Source of the DNA: an uncultured Lachnospiraceae bacterium
Lineage (GTDB): Bacteria > Bacillota > Clostridia > Lachnospirales > Lachnospiraceae
Length of the DNA stretch: 50,071 nt
Assembly (NCBI GenBank): GCA_947567595.1
Contig: CANOMQ010000032.1
Location: forward strand, 1 to 50,071
Reading direction: 5' to 3'
Shown here: positions 33,337-41,579 of the stretch, one piece after another
How the letters are laid out: the number at the start of each line of letters is the position of its first letter
Numbering within the stretch: the first letter of the stretch is position 1
Notes under the pieces: model-generated
Databases searched by the model: none
The model's input: only the letters and a program-made list of their open reading frames with translations
What the model was told of the DNA's origin: nothing
Program-made: the position numbers and the translations under genes

Positions 33337-34296
33337 CTACACAACCTCTTTGAGCTTCACCGAAAAAACCGTCCGCACCTGCGGCTCGCTCTCTAACAGC
33401 ACATCTCCGCCCATCTGCCTCGCGAGGTTTCTTGCAATCGTAAGCCCCAAGCCATTCCCCTGAATTTGCCGGTTACGGGAATCCTCCATCGTATAAAGCC
33501 GTTCAAAAACACTTGCCGCAAACGCCTTCTCAATCCCCTTCCCCTTATCCGCCACATCAATCCAAACAAACTCCGCCTCTTTTCGCAAAGCAATGCCGAT
33601 ATACTTCCCGTCACTGCCATAGCGTATGGCGTTGGACAGCAGATTTGTTAAAATTCTATCAATCGAATCCCTGTCCCCCCACACAAAGACATTCTCATCA
33701 GGAATGGCAAGCTCGACCGTAAACGCCTTTTGCAGCAGCAGCTCATAAAACCCAAGCACCGTTTCCCTGCAAAGCTCACTGACGTTGACCTTCTCCATCG
33801 CAAGGGACATATCCCCCGCCTCAAGCTTTGCCAGCGTAAAAAATTCGTTTATCATTTCCATGACCTGCTTCGCCTTTGCCTCCACCTTTTGCAGGCCCTC
33901 GTCCTGTGCCCTGTCCATGCCAAGGATTTCCAAATATCCCAAAATCACCGTCAGCGGCGTCTTGATGTCATGTGAAATATTCGCAAGCATTTTTTTCGAC
34001 GACAGCTCCTGCTTCCGAAAATCCACCTTCACCCTCTGCCTGTCCAAAAGCACCCTGTTGATCTGCCCAAGCAGCTCCATCAAATCCTTGTCATCGGTAA
34101 ACACCATCACTTTCTCGTCACTGTCCCGCTCCAAAATCTGCGCCAAAGCCGCACTGATTTCCCGGATACGCGCCCGCATTCCCCACGGAAGGCAGAGCGG
34201 TGATTTTGTGCATAAAAGAAACTGTTGATAACAGACAATTACCAACAGCGCCAATCCAATCCCCGCCAATCCAATGATTATCACCTTGTCACTCAT
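33337..34296 (-). CDS. Sensor histidine kinase
   Basis: A 319-residue kinase with one clear N-terminal transmembrane helix (about 5-27), little extracellular sequence, a phospho-acceptor H-box NISHDIKTPLTVILGY, and an ATPase domain with DKGKGIEKAF and GNGLGLTIARNL. The small sensor region suggests it senses within the membrane or through its ABC transporter or the M56 protein. The start at 34296 lies in an ATGA overlap with the response regulator. Confidence 0.88.
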   Translation of the reverse strand: MSDKVIIIGLAGIGLALLVIVCYQQFLLCTKSPLCLPWGMRARIREISAALAQILERDSDEKVMVFTDDKDLMELLGQINRVLLDRQRVKVDFRKQELSSKKMLANISHDIKTPLTVILGYLEILGMDRAQDEGLQKVEAKAKQVMEMINEFFTLAKLEAGDMSLAMEKVNVSELCRETVLGFYELLLQKAFTVELAIPDENVFVWGDRDSIDRILTNLLSNAIRYGSDGKYIGIALRKEAEFVWIDVADKGKGIEKAFAASVFERLYTMEDSRNRQIQGNGLGLTIARNLARQMGGDVLLESEPQVRTVFSVKLKEVV

Positions 34297-35012
34297 GCCA
34301 AATCCCCCAACTTGTAACCAATTCCCCAAACCGTAACCACATACTGCGGACTGCGCGGATTGTCCTCGATTTTGTTGCGCAGCCTGCTGATATGCACATT
34401 GACCGCATTCTCATCACCAAGATACGCGTCCTTCCACACCAACGCGTAAAGCTGCTCCTTCGTATACACCTTCTTCGGATTTTTCATCAACAGCTTTAAA
34501 ATCTCAAACTCCTTCGCCGTCAGCTCAATCCGCTCCCCGTTCTTCGACACCGAATATTCCTCCAAATTCACACACAGCACACCGTGCATAAGCACCGTTT
34601 CCCCCTCGTCCGTCTCCGCCGCATACTTTGTGCTCCTGCGGATATTCGCCTTAATCCGTGCCAAAACCTCCGTCACCGAAAACGGCTTCGTCACATAATC
34701 GTCCGCCCCAAGCCCCAAGCCAAGCGTCTTGTCCGAGTCCGAATCCCTTGCCGACAAAATGATGATTGGTACCGTGCTGTTCTCCCGAATGACCTTCATC
34801 ACCTCTATGCCGCTCTTCTTTGGTATCATCAAATCCAGCAGTACCAAGCTGAACGGCTCCGCAGGAAACAGCTCGCACGCACGTTCACCGTTGTAGGCAG
34901 TTACGACATCAAAATGCTCCGTCTCCAAAAAATTTTTCAACATATCGCTGATTTCAATGTCGTCCTCCACCAGTAAAATTTTATATTGTTCGTCATCGTT
35001 TGTTCTTTGCAT
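34293..35012 (-). CDS. OmpR-family response regulator
   Basis: A 239-residue regulator: receiver with acidic pair EDD, phospho-acceptor in LVLLDLMIPKKSG, Lys in VTKPFS, then a winged-helix DNA-binding domain (VNVHISRLRNKIED...YVVTVWGIGYKL). RBS GGGAGAGGG 6 nt upstream. Its likely targets are the ABC genes downstream. Confidence 0.92.
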   Translation of the reverse strand: MQRTNDDEQYKILLVEDDIEISDMLKNFLETEHFDVVTAYNGERACELFPAEPFSLVLLDLMIPKKSGIEVMKVIRENSTVPIIILSARDSDSDKTLGLGLGADDYVTKPFSVTEVLARIKANIRRSTKYAAETDEGETVLMHGVLCVNLEEYSVSKNGERIELTAKEFEILKLLMKNPKKVYTKEQLYALVWKDAYLGDENAVNVHISRLRNKIEDNPRSPQYVVTVWGIGYKLGDLA

Positions 35013-35095
35013 ATCCGTCCCTCTCCCCCGTTAAAGCTTTCCTTACAGTATACTACAAACCTTCCGAAACGTCATGCGTTTTTATCAGAAATCCC

Positions 35096-36754
35096 TTACC
35101 CCGGTGCTAAGATATGCCGCGCTCTATCGCCACTGTAAAACCCGGAAACGGTCTGGATATTCTCAATATACCAGCCATTCTCCCGATAAGAAGCATCTAT
35201 CACATTGACCGTCTCATCATCTTCCTCCGGCAGCAGTTGTATGAACCGAACCATTGTCTTCCCGTTCTCTAAAAAGATTGTCGCCCCTTCAATATATAAA
35301 TCCCCGTTCAACCAGCTCTCCTCCGCTTCAAAGCTTACCGGCTGTTCCATGGAAATATCAGGATTATGGATAAAATTGTACGGATATTCCACCCATTTCG
35401 TGCCCTCAAGATGCAGTATGGAAACCTCAACCGCACCATAATTACTGCCTGTCACTCCCCGCACGGATACCACGTCCGCTTTTCCGTTCCCCGATAAATC
35501 CCCTGTCACAACGGTTGAAGCATAATGCCCGTCATAGTCCTTCATTGCCACATCTACACCGTTCACATCCGCTATAATCTGCGTAAATGCCGCATCGCCG
35601 CTGCGCACGTCAATCGTGCGCACCCTGTCCTCTTTTCCGTCCCCGTTTAAATCCGTTCTGGCTTCAATTCCCGAGTCAACCGAAACGCTGATTGGAATGC
35701 GGTTCGTCCGCGAACGGGTTTCACCAAACGTTCCACTTGCCCTGATATCAACAGCACCTCCAATGACCATGATTGCGACGCACATTGCCCCAAACAGGAC
35801 TGCTCCGCTCTTTTTCGGCGCGCTGTCAAAAATATTGGAAAACCGCCATTTTAGGAATGCCATTTCCGCCATGTATCCCGTCGCCACAGGGCTTTTGGGC
35901 TGCCCGTTTTTCTCCACCCATGCCATGATGACCTCACTGTACTCGCAGCGCTCCTGCTTTGTGGCATTTTGCAAAACACCCTCGTCACATACCTGCTCCA
36001 TGTCATTCTCCGCAAGCCTGCGCAGCAGCCACACAAGCGGATTGAACCAGTGTACGATGTTCACGGTCAGAAGCAGCAGCTTCCATAAAATATCCCGTTC
36101 CCTGCAATGAATCAGTTCATGCTTTAAAATATAGTACAAGTCCTTTTCCAACAGCTCCTCATCCGGCAGGCATATTACCGTTCTGAAAATCCCCATTGTG
36201 AACGGCGCTTCCGATTTTGTAAGCTGCAGCTTCGGAATACTTTTTAACCCCAAGTCGACAGCAATCTCCGCAGCCATTTTATGTAACCCCTCATTGTTGC
36301 AGTCGCAGCTCCACCGCCTGACTCTGCGGCACATTTTCCAATACAAAAAACAATGATAGACTGCCAGCAGCAGCACGCCGGTAAGCCAAATGCAAAAGAG
36401 TAGCTTTTCCGTCGAAACCGCCGACATATGACGTTCATTTTGCATGGGTTCAACCCAGTTCGTATCGTCCTTTTGCCCGGACTGCTGCACATTGTCACTG
36501 TCCTGCACATGCGCCGCCTCCTCCGATGCGTCCCTGATTACAAGGCTTGGAAGCTGCACCGTGCGCATATGGATATGCGGCAGTTCGACCAAATGGAGTG
36601 GCAAAAGCAGGCACACCGCAATCAGGAGCCAGCCATTTTTTCTGCTCCTTGCGCCGTACTTTCCTCGGAGCGCCCATGACAAAAAACAGAATATCAGAAT
36701 GCTCAGTCCGCCTGTCACCGAGGTATTTATCATTCCCAAAAGCAATCGTTCCAT
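35096..36754 (-). CDS. M56 (BlaR1/MecR1-type) metallopeptidase with C-terminal calcium-repeat-like domain
   Basis: A 552-residue membrane protein. Four N-terminal helices surround the zinc site HELIH (in YYILKHELIHCRERDILW) followed by WFNPLVWLL, as in BlaR1/MecR1 antibiotic sensors. After a further helix (GAVLFGAMCVAIMVIGGAV), the extracellular C-terminus has FG-GAP-like DLNGDGKEDRV and DLSGNGKADVV motifs instead of a penicillin-binding domain. No BlaI-type repressor is adjacent; the OmpR-type system is 83 bp downstream. RBS GGAGGAG. The ligand is therefore unlikely to be a beta-lactam, by inference. Confidence 0.82.
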   Translation of the reverse strand: MERLLLGMINTSVTGGLSILIFCFLSWALRGKYGARSRKNGWLLIAVCLLLPLHLVELPHIHMRTVQLPSLVIRDASEEAAHVQDSDNVQQSGQKDDTNWVEPMQNERHMSAVSTEKLLFCIWLTGVLLLAVYHCFLYWKMCRRVRRWSCDCNNEGLHKMAAEIAVDLGLKSIPKLQLTKSEAPFTMGIFRTVICLPDEELLEKDLYYILKHELIHCRERDILWKLLLLTVNIVHWFNPLVWLLRRLAENDMEQVCDEGVLQNATKQERCEYSEVIMAWVEKNGQPKSPVATGYMAEMAFLKWRFSNIFDSAPKKSGAVLFGAMCVAIMVIGGAVDIRASGTFGETRSRTNRIPISVSVDSGIEARTDLNGDGKEDRVRTIDVRSGDAAFTQIIADVNGVDVAMKDYDGHYASTVVTGDLSGNGKADVVSVRGVTGSNYGAVEVSILHLEGTKWVEYPYNFIHNPDISMEQPVSFEAEESWLNGDLYIEGATIFLENGKTMVRFIQLLPEEDDETVNVIDASYRENGWYIENIQTVSGFYSGDRARHILAPG

Positions 36755-36838
36755 TATTTCTCCTCCAAAGCTCCACAATGCTTTCCTTATTTCAAATTCT
36801 GTTTGCGCCTTCCAAAATAAATGCTGTTTTCCGATTGA

Positions 36839-37480
36839 TTAGTATAGACTAACTCCGCTTCCGTCCTCCTGATAAAAAACATAAATGCTGTATGAAGCAT
36901 CTGATTGATTGGTACACTCATATTCTTTTGGGAGATAATCTGCCGGAAATTGAATGTCCTCCTCATGGACGAACATCAAAAACACATACGCGATTTTTCC
37001 GTCTCCCAAATCAAGCGCATATTCGTAGCAGTGATTATCGGCATATATCGTCACATATGCAGGGTAGGAAAAATGCTCTGTGTCATAGCGTATTTTCTGC
37101 ACGTTTCCCTTGTATTCCTCCGAAACAGCCTGCAATCGTTCCAGCTCCTTGGCATATTGGTCGGCTTCATAGGTGCATTCCAAGTACACCTGCACCGTCG
37201 GATCAAAAATAAAATCCTGATACTCCCAAAAATAAGAATTGACCGTCCTATCCTCGTCAAGTGTTTGCGGAAAAATCTTGAAATTGCTATATGCCCCGGA
37301 CTCCCTAAAGTCCCCGTATGTATCCGCGTTTTCATAATGGCAGATGTCCCCGGCTATCCTGAACAGCTTCAATATGCTGCCTCCTTTTCTGATATAATGG
37401 AAAAGCAGCGCCAATCCCAGCAAAACTACGACAACTATTATAATAGCTGCTTTTTTTCCGTTTTTCTTTTTACTATCCAC
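36839..37480 (-). CDS. Membrane-anchored protein of unknown function (GTG start)
   Basis: A 213-residue protein with a basic N-terminus (MDSKKKNGKK), one transmembrane helix (about 11-28) and an extracellular domain of about 180 residues rich in aromatic and acidic residues. I do not recognise the domain. The start codon is GTG at 37480, fixed by GGAGGGGG 6 nt upstream. It is 85 bp upstream of the M56 peptidase gene on the same strand and may be part of that operon or a substrate or partner of the peptidase. Confidence 0.6.
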   Translation of the reverse strand: MDSKKKNGKKAAIIIVVVVLLGLALLFHYIRKGGSILKLFRIAGDICHYENADTYGDFRESGAYSNFKIFPQTLDEDRTVNSYFWEYQDFIFDPTVQVYLECTYEADQYAKELERLQAVSEEYKGNVQKIRYDTEHFSYPAYVTIYADNHCYEYALDLGDGKIAYVFLMFVHEEDIQFPADYLPKEYECTNQSDASYSIYVFYQEDGSGVSLY

Positions 37481-37678
37481 TCGTTTCCCCCTCCTGAAAA
37501 GCTTATTTCATGACATCATTTGGCTTTTATATAATATTATACATTACGATAATATGATGTCAAGGAAAAAACACGATTTCCCTGCTTTACATTGATAAAA
37601 AAACCGTTTCGTGATAAGATTTTAAGCAGAACGTTCATGTACCACATTCATTTATTGTTGCGAAAGGTAAAAAACACT

Positions 37679-39109
37679 ATGTTAACATTTGAAACAGCCA
37701 CGCCGGAGGAAACCGGTATCCCTAGTGATTGTATCCTTCAATTCATAAAACGCATGGAACAGCGGCAAATTCCCATGCACAGCCTTCTTCTGATGCATCA
37801 TGACAAGCTGATTTTTGAGGACTATTACGCCCCTTGCAGCGCGGACAGCCTGCACCGTATGTTTTCCATCAGCAAAAGCTTTACCTCCATCGCAATCGGT
37901 CTGCTGATTGACGAGGGAAAAATTGCGTTGGACGCTCCGATTGTCCAATACTTCCCGGAAAAGCTGCCCGAAAAAGTGCACCCTTGGATTGCCGAAATGA
38001 CCATTCGGGATATGCTGATGATGCGCACCTGCCACGCCTCCACCACATACAAGCTGAATATGTCGTCCGACTGGGTGGAGAGCTTTTTCACCACACCGCC
38101 CACACACCCTAGCGGAACCCTGTTCCACTACGATACCTCCTCTGCGCACACGCTCTGCGCCTTAGTGGAAAAGCTGACTGGCGGCGATATGCTCGATTAT
38201 CTCAAAAAAAAGCTGGATATTCTCGGATTTTCAAAAGACTCCTATATGATAAAAGACCCTTTCGGCGTATCAATGGGTGGAAGCGGTTTGGTTGCGCTCC
38301 CCTCGGATATGATGAAATTCGCCTACTTTATCGCACACAGAGGACTTGTTGAAGGCAAACAGCTTATCTCGCCCTCCTACATTGATTTGGCAGTTTCTCC
38401 CTTGACCGAAACCTGCATGACAGCCCCCCTCCCAAGCGAGGCGCAAGGGTACGGCTTACAGTTTTGGCGCAATGAGCAGAACGGCTTTGTGTGCTACGGA
38501 ATGGGGGGACAGCTTATTATTTTCCTGCCCGATTATGAGCTCATCTGCGTGACCACTGCGGATACCCAAAGAATACAGGGCGGCAACCAGCAAATTTATG
38601 ATGCGTTTTATGAGGAAATCCTTCCCCATGTGCAAAAGTCCGCACTTTCCCCTGACCAAGCGGCAGCACAGCGCCTGCAAGACATCTGTGCTTCCCTTGC
38701 CATAAAGCCTTTGGAAAGTGCGCCTGCGCCAAAAAATCTTTGTGAAATAAATAACAGAACATATCAGGTTCGGACGGAAGGCTCTGACTTTCAGACTGTT
38801 CAGATTTGCATACAGGAAAACACAGGTACTTTGTCCTTCACCTGTAAACACACGCCATATGAAATCAAATTCGGCATCGGCACAATGCAGACAGGCATCT
38901 TCCCGATTTATGACCAACAGTACGCCGCAAGCGGCGCGTGGCTTTTCGATGGTACGCTGTTCATCAAGGCGCATATTATTGATGCCTATGTCGGCAGTGT
39001 GCAGTTCCAATTGTCTTTTCGGGGTGATGAATTGGTTGTATTTATGAATAAGAAAGAAGAAAGTCTTTTCCACGAGTTTAATGGGCATCTCTATTGTAAA
39101 GCCTCATAG
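37679..39109 (+). CDS. Beta-lactamase-fold serine hydrolase
   Basis: A 476-residue class C beta-lactamase-like hydrolase. The nucleophile motif S-x-x-K is Ser63-Ile-Ser-Lys66 in MFSISKSFTS, the Tyr motif is probably YDTSSAHTL, and the third motif is likely in YGMGGQ. The C-terminal ~130 residues form an extra beta-rich domain. No signal peptide is evident, so an esterase or peptidase acting in the cytoplasm is more likely than a secreted lactamase. Start at 37679 has AAAGG about 11 nt upstream; the frame is open a further 29 codons. It is divergent from the envelope-stress cluster. Confidence 0.8.
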   Translation: MLTFETATPEETGIPSDCILQFIKRMEQRQIPMHSLLLMHHDKLIFEDYYAPCSADSLHRMFSISKSFTSIAIGLLIDEGKIALDAPIVQYFPEKLPEKVHPWIAEMTIRDMLMMRTCHASTTYKLNMSSDWVESFFTTPPTHPSGTLFHYDTSSAHTLCALVEKLTGGDMLDYLKKKLDILGFSKDSYMIKDPFGVSMGGSGLVALPSDMMKFAYFIAHRGLVEGKQLISPSYIDLAVSPLTETCMTAPLPSEAQGYGLQFWRNEQNGFVCYGMGGQLIIFLPDYELICVTTADTQRIQGGNQQIYDAFYEEILPHVQKSALSPDQAAAQRLQDICASLAIKPLESAPAPKNLCEINNRTYQVRTEGSDFQTVQICIQENTGTLSFTCKHTPYEIKFGIGTMQTGIFPIYDQQYAASGAWLFDGTLFIKAHIIDAYVGSVQFQLSFRGDELVVFMNKKEESLFHEFNGHLYCKAS

Positions 39110-39184
39110 CAGGGATTGCTTATCTTCGCAAGCAAGTAGGGGATATGTTACCTTAGCGACATATTTCCCCTACACAGGGCTGCT
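39108..39184. other. 77-nt highly structured element after the serine hydrolase gene
   Basis: AGCAG (39108-39112) pairs with CTGCT (39180-39184) and encloses two hairpins: TTGCTT (39116-39121) with AAGCAA (39130-39135), and TAGGGGATATGT (39137-39148) with ACATAT-TT-CCCCTA (39159-39172), 12 pairs around a 2-nt bulge. It begins in the stop codon of the hydrolase gene. No T run follows, so it is not a simple terminator. It could be a 3'-UTR RNA, a processing site or a small palindromic repeat. Confidence 0.5.
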
Positions 39185-39243
39185 CATAAAAATTTATACC
39201 TGTATCAGGGCTGAATACTGTTTCGTGTCCTTCAACGTCATCC

Positions 39244-39272
39244 TTGCATTTTTTTCAAAAGTATGGTATAAA
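39244..39272 (+). promoter_or_regulatory. Strong promoter of a small RNA candidate
   Basis: TTGCAT (39244-39249), 17-nt spacer, TATAAA (39267-39272) with an extended TGG just before the -10. The predicted start near 39279 leads straight into a terminator-ended hairpin with no ORF. Confidence 0.6.
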
Positions 39273-39278
39273 CTAATT

Positions 39279-39355
39279 AGAGAAAGAGTCGTCCTCGAAC
39301 CCCTTGTCCCATTCTTTGAATGGTTGACTGGTTCCATGAACGGCTCTTTTTATTT
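39279..39355 (+). ncRNA. About 75-nt intrinsic-terminator-ended small RNA candidate
   Basis: Downstream of the strong promoter the transcript folds into one long nested structure: AGAGTCGT (39285-39292) with ACGGCTCT (39340-39347, one G-U), GAACC (39297-39301) with GGTTC (39330-39334), and CCATTC (39309-39314) with GAATGG (39318-39323) around a TTT loop, then a T run (39347-39357). No RBS or ORF of note. It overlaps the last base of the convergent gene at 39350 and may also serve as its terminator on the minus strand. It could be a regulatory RNA or the promoter and terminator left after deletion of a gene. Confidence 0.5.
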
Positions 39356-39784
39356 TCTCCCATATACCTTTAATACTTCCTCATTTTTCATTAAAATAAT
39401 CTGTTCCAAAAAACCAAGCCTTGGAGAAGTATACAGACTTTCAATCTGCCTTTCAACCTCCTCCACACTTAAAGGGCATTCGGAAATATCTATGATGAAA
39501 TTGTCTGCCTGCTTATGTTTTTTTGCAATAAGTCCATAAATTAAAAACACCTGTGGCACAAATTCAACGTGTTTCCCATACTTCCCGCTTGAAATCGCAG
39601 CAACCTCCCTTTCCTGCTTCGTTGGGTGGAGTATGACGTGTTTCCCATCTACTTTATATATCGTGCCATTGACTGTATATTCCTGCCGTTCGGTAACAGT
39701 GCCTTCTGTTCCTCTTGTCCTTGTCCATTCATTCGTAATATCCATAGAACCTATTAGCACTCCAATCTGCTGCTGTGTTTGCAT
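39350..39784 (-). CDS. Hypothetical protein, possibly 5'-truncated
   Basis: A 144-residue protein with MQTQQQIGVLIGSMDITNEW at the start and a charged middle; family unknown. The frame stays open about 21 codons upstream and encodes a plausible coding sequence with a CGKCGY zinc-ribbon-like pair, but no start codon or RBS is found there, and the ATG at 39784 also lacks an RBS. This suggests the true N-terminus has been lost or uses an unusual start. It ends in the structured region at 39285-39355. Confidence 0.4.
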   Translation of the reverse strand: MQTQQQIGVLIGSMDITNEWTRTRGTEGTVTERQEYTVNGTIYKVDGKHVILHPTKQEREVAAISSGKYGKHVEFVPQVFLIYGLIAKKHKQADNFIIDISECPLSVEEVERQIESLYTSPRLGFLEQIILMKNEEVLKVYGRK

Positions 39785-39935
39785 TTTCAGGGCTTCTAGC
39801 CTGCTGATATGATACCCACATTTACCACAATTCGTTCCGAGTATTTATTGGACTTTTACGGACTTTCAGCGATTAGATTGCGTCCATACCGGGCGCACAT
39901 AAAAGTGCTATCGTTCGTAATTTTTATGCAATGTG

Positions 39936-41525
39936 TTACACAACCGCCTCCACAATCGTCTTCCCACCAACTACAATCTGCTTTACCCCCGTCGTCTTTG
40001 TCTGATTGAAATTAAAGCTCAGCATATACCCTTTATCCTGATGATAATACTCCAAATACTCCGTAAGCTGCTGTTCGCCTCTTTCGTTGTACTCGTTTCC
40101 ATGCCAAATTTTTAACTCCACGATGAACTGCTCACCGAGGTAATCCACGATGACATCTGTGCGCCTTGCGTCTCTTGTCTGCGCCTCGATGTAATAGTTG
40201 CCGACGCCGTTGATAATCGGTTTTAAGTATAGCAGAAACAGCTTTCGTCCCTGACTTTCCACAAATTTCCAGTCATTGTCGCCGTAAATGTCACAAAAAT
40301 ATTCCACAAATTTTTTCAGCACCAAATCCATGTCAAGGCGTTTGTCCTTCACAAATTGAATACGGTCAATTTCGCCCTGCGTAAACGCGTCGCTGCCTGC
40401 CTCCTGTGCCATAAACAGATTGAGCAGACACATTTCGAAAATGCGGTTTGCGATTGCAACATGGTCGTTTTCTTCCTTTAAAAAGCCAAACATGACTCCT
40501 AAATTGATGGACTTTTCTTCGGGGCTGAACGGGATTCGTTTGCCGCGGTATATGATGTTTTCTATCATATTGCGTAAGTCGGGATAGGTGTCCAGTTGTT
40601 TTGTCATATGCCCGAAAAGCGGCGGGTTTTTCTTCAAAATAATCCGAACGGCTCTCGCCACGCCTGCTCTCGTCCACACCTGCTGCATGGTTTCAAAACC
40701 GTCAGTGCCTAAAATTTTTTCATCAAGCTGCTTGCAAATGGCAGAGACAAGGTACGGATAGCCTGACGTATACTGATAAATTTCCTCTGCCACGACTTGT
40801 ATATCCATTCCGGTATGGTTGTCGGTTTCGTACTCCTCCAGCATTGCAGAAATCTGATTGGCAGAAAAACCCATCTCAATATCAAAATCCGCCGCGATGT
40901 TCCATGGGCTATTGTACTTATGCTCCGCGTCAGGTCGCAGCTTTAATTTTAAATTTTTAATATCATATACACCCGCAAGAATAACAGAGTGAAAAATCGG
41001 TGTCGTTTCACGCTCCAAATAGTAGCCTCTAAGCTGCGCAAGAAAATCCACAAATACCTGATTGTTGCTTGCACTGTCAACCTCATCAATGATTAGCACA
41101 ATGGGACGTGTACTCTTTTTACATAAATTGCTTAAGCACACAAACAACTCATTCAGTCCCATGTCCGCATTGCCTTTCTGAAAATCCAACAGCAATCTCT
41201 GCAATTCTTCCTTATTATCCAATACCAAATCACAAAGCGCCATATAGAGCTTTTCCACCAATGCTTTTGAAAATATAAATTCATCTGCAAAACTGCTCGT
41301 CGACATTTTCTGAAAATCAAGCAAATATACAACATACTCACACTCAAGATAACTTGCCAGCGCCTTCAGCGTCGTTGTCTTCCCGTACTGCCGCCCCCTG
41401 TTAATCACAAAATACTTTTTCCGGTCCACAAAAAGCCGCTTTATTTTCTCAACCCGCTCGTCAAGACGCACCATATAATGCTCATTCGGATTACACGAGC
41501 CCTCCGTATTGAAATACCGCAACAT
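39936..41525 (-). CDS. AAA-family ATPase with C-terminal PD-(D/E)XK domain (copy 3, divergent)
   Basis: A 529-residue protein. Walker A is INRGRQYGKTTTLKAL (GxxxxGKT at 43-50), Walker B IVLIIDEVDSASNNQ, and the C-terminus has the nuclease-fold core RRTDVIVDYLGEQFIVELKIW followed by a helix with QLTEYLEYY. Compared with the two other ATPases it has a different N-terminus (MLRYFNTEGSCNPNEHYMVRL) and so belongs to a sister family. RBS AAAGGAG 8 nt upstream. Function unknown; the genes are often accessory. Confidence 0.82.
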   Translation of the reverse strand: MLRYFNTEGSCNPNEHYMVRLDERVEKIKRLFVDRKKYFVINRGRQYGKTTTLKALASYLECEYVVYLLDFQKMSTSSFADEFIFSKALVEKLYMALCDLVLDNKEELQRLLLDFQKGNADMGLNELFVCLSNLCKKSTRPIVLIIDEVDSASNNQVFVDFLAQLRGYYLERETTPIFHSVILAGVYDIKNLKLKLRPDAEHKYNSPWNIAADFDIEMGFSANQISAMLEEYETDNHTGMDIQVVAEEIYQYTSGYPYLVSAICKQLDEKILGTDGFETMQQVWTRAGVARAVRIILKKNPPLFGHMTKQLDTYPDLRNMIENIIYRGKRIPFSPEEKSINLGVMFGFLKEENDHVAIANRIFEMCLLNLFMAQEAGSDAFTQGEIDRIQFVKDKRLDMDLVLKKFVEYFCDIYGDNDWKFVESQGRKLFLLYLKPIINGVGNYYIEAQTRDARRTDVIVDYLGEQFIVELKIWHGNEYNERGEQQLTEYLEYYHQDKGYMLSFNFNQTKTTGVKQIVVGGKTIVEAVV

Positions 41526-41579
41526 TTTACTCTCCTTTCAAAGCACGGCACACCGCAGCACCTATCACCAAGCCAAAAA

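Noticed and set aside
39081-39539. Plus-strand 152-codon ORF
   Set aside because: Overlaps the structured elements and the opposite-strand gene, with no RBS and no coding signature.
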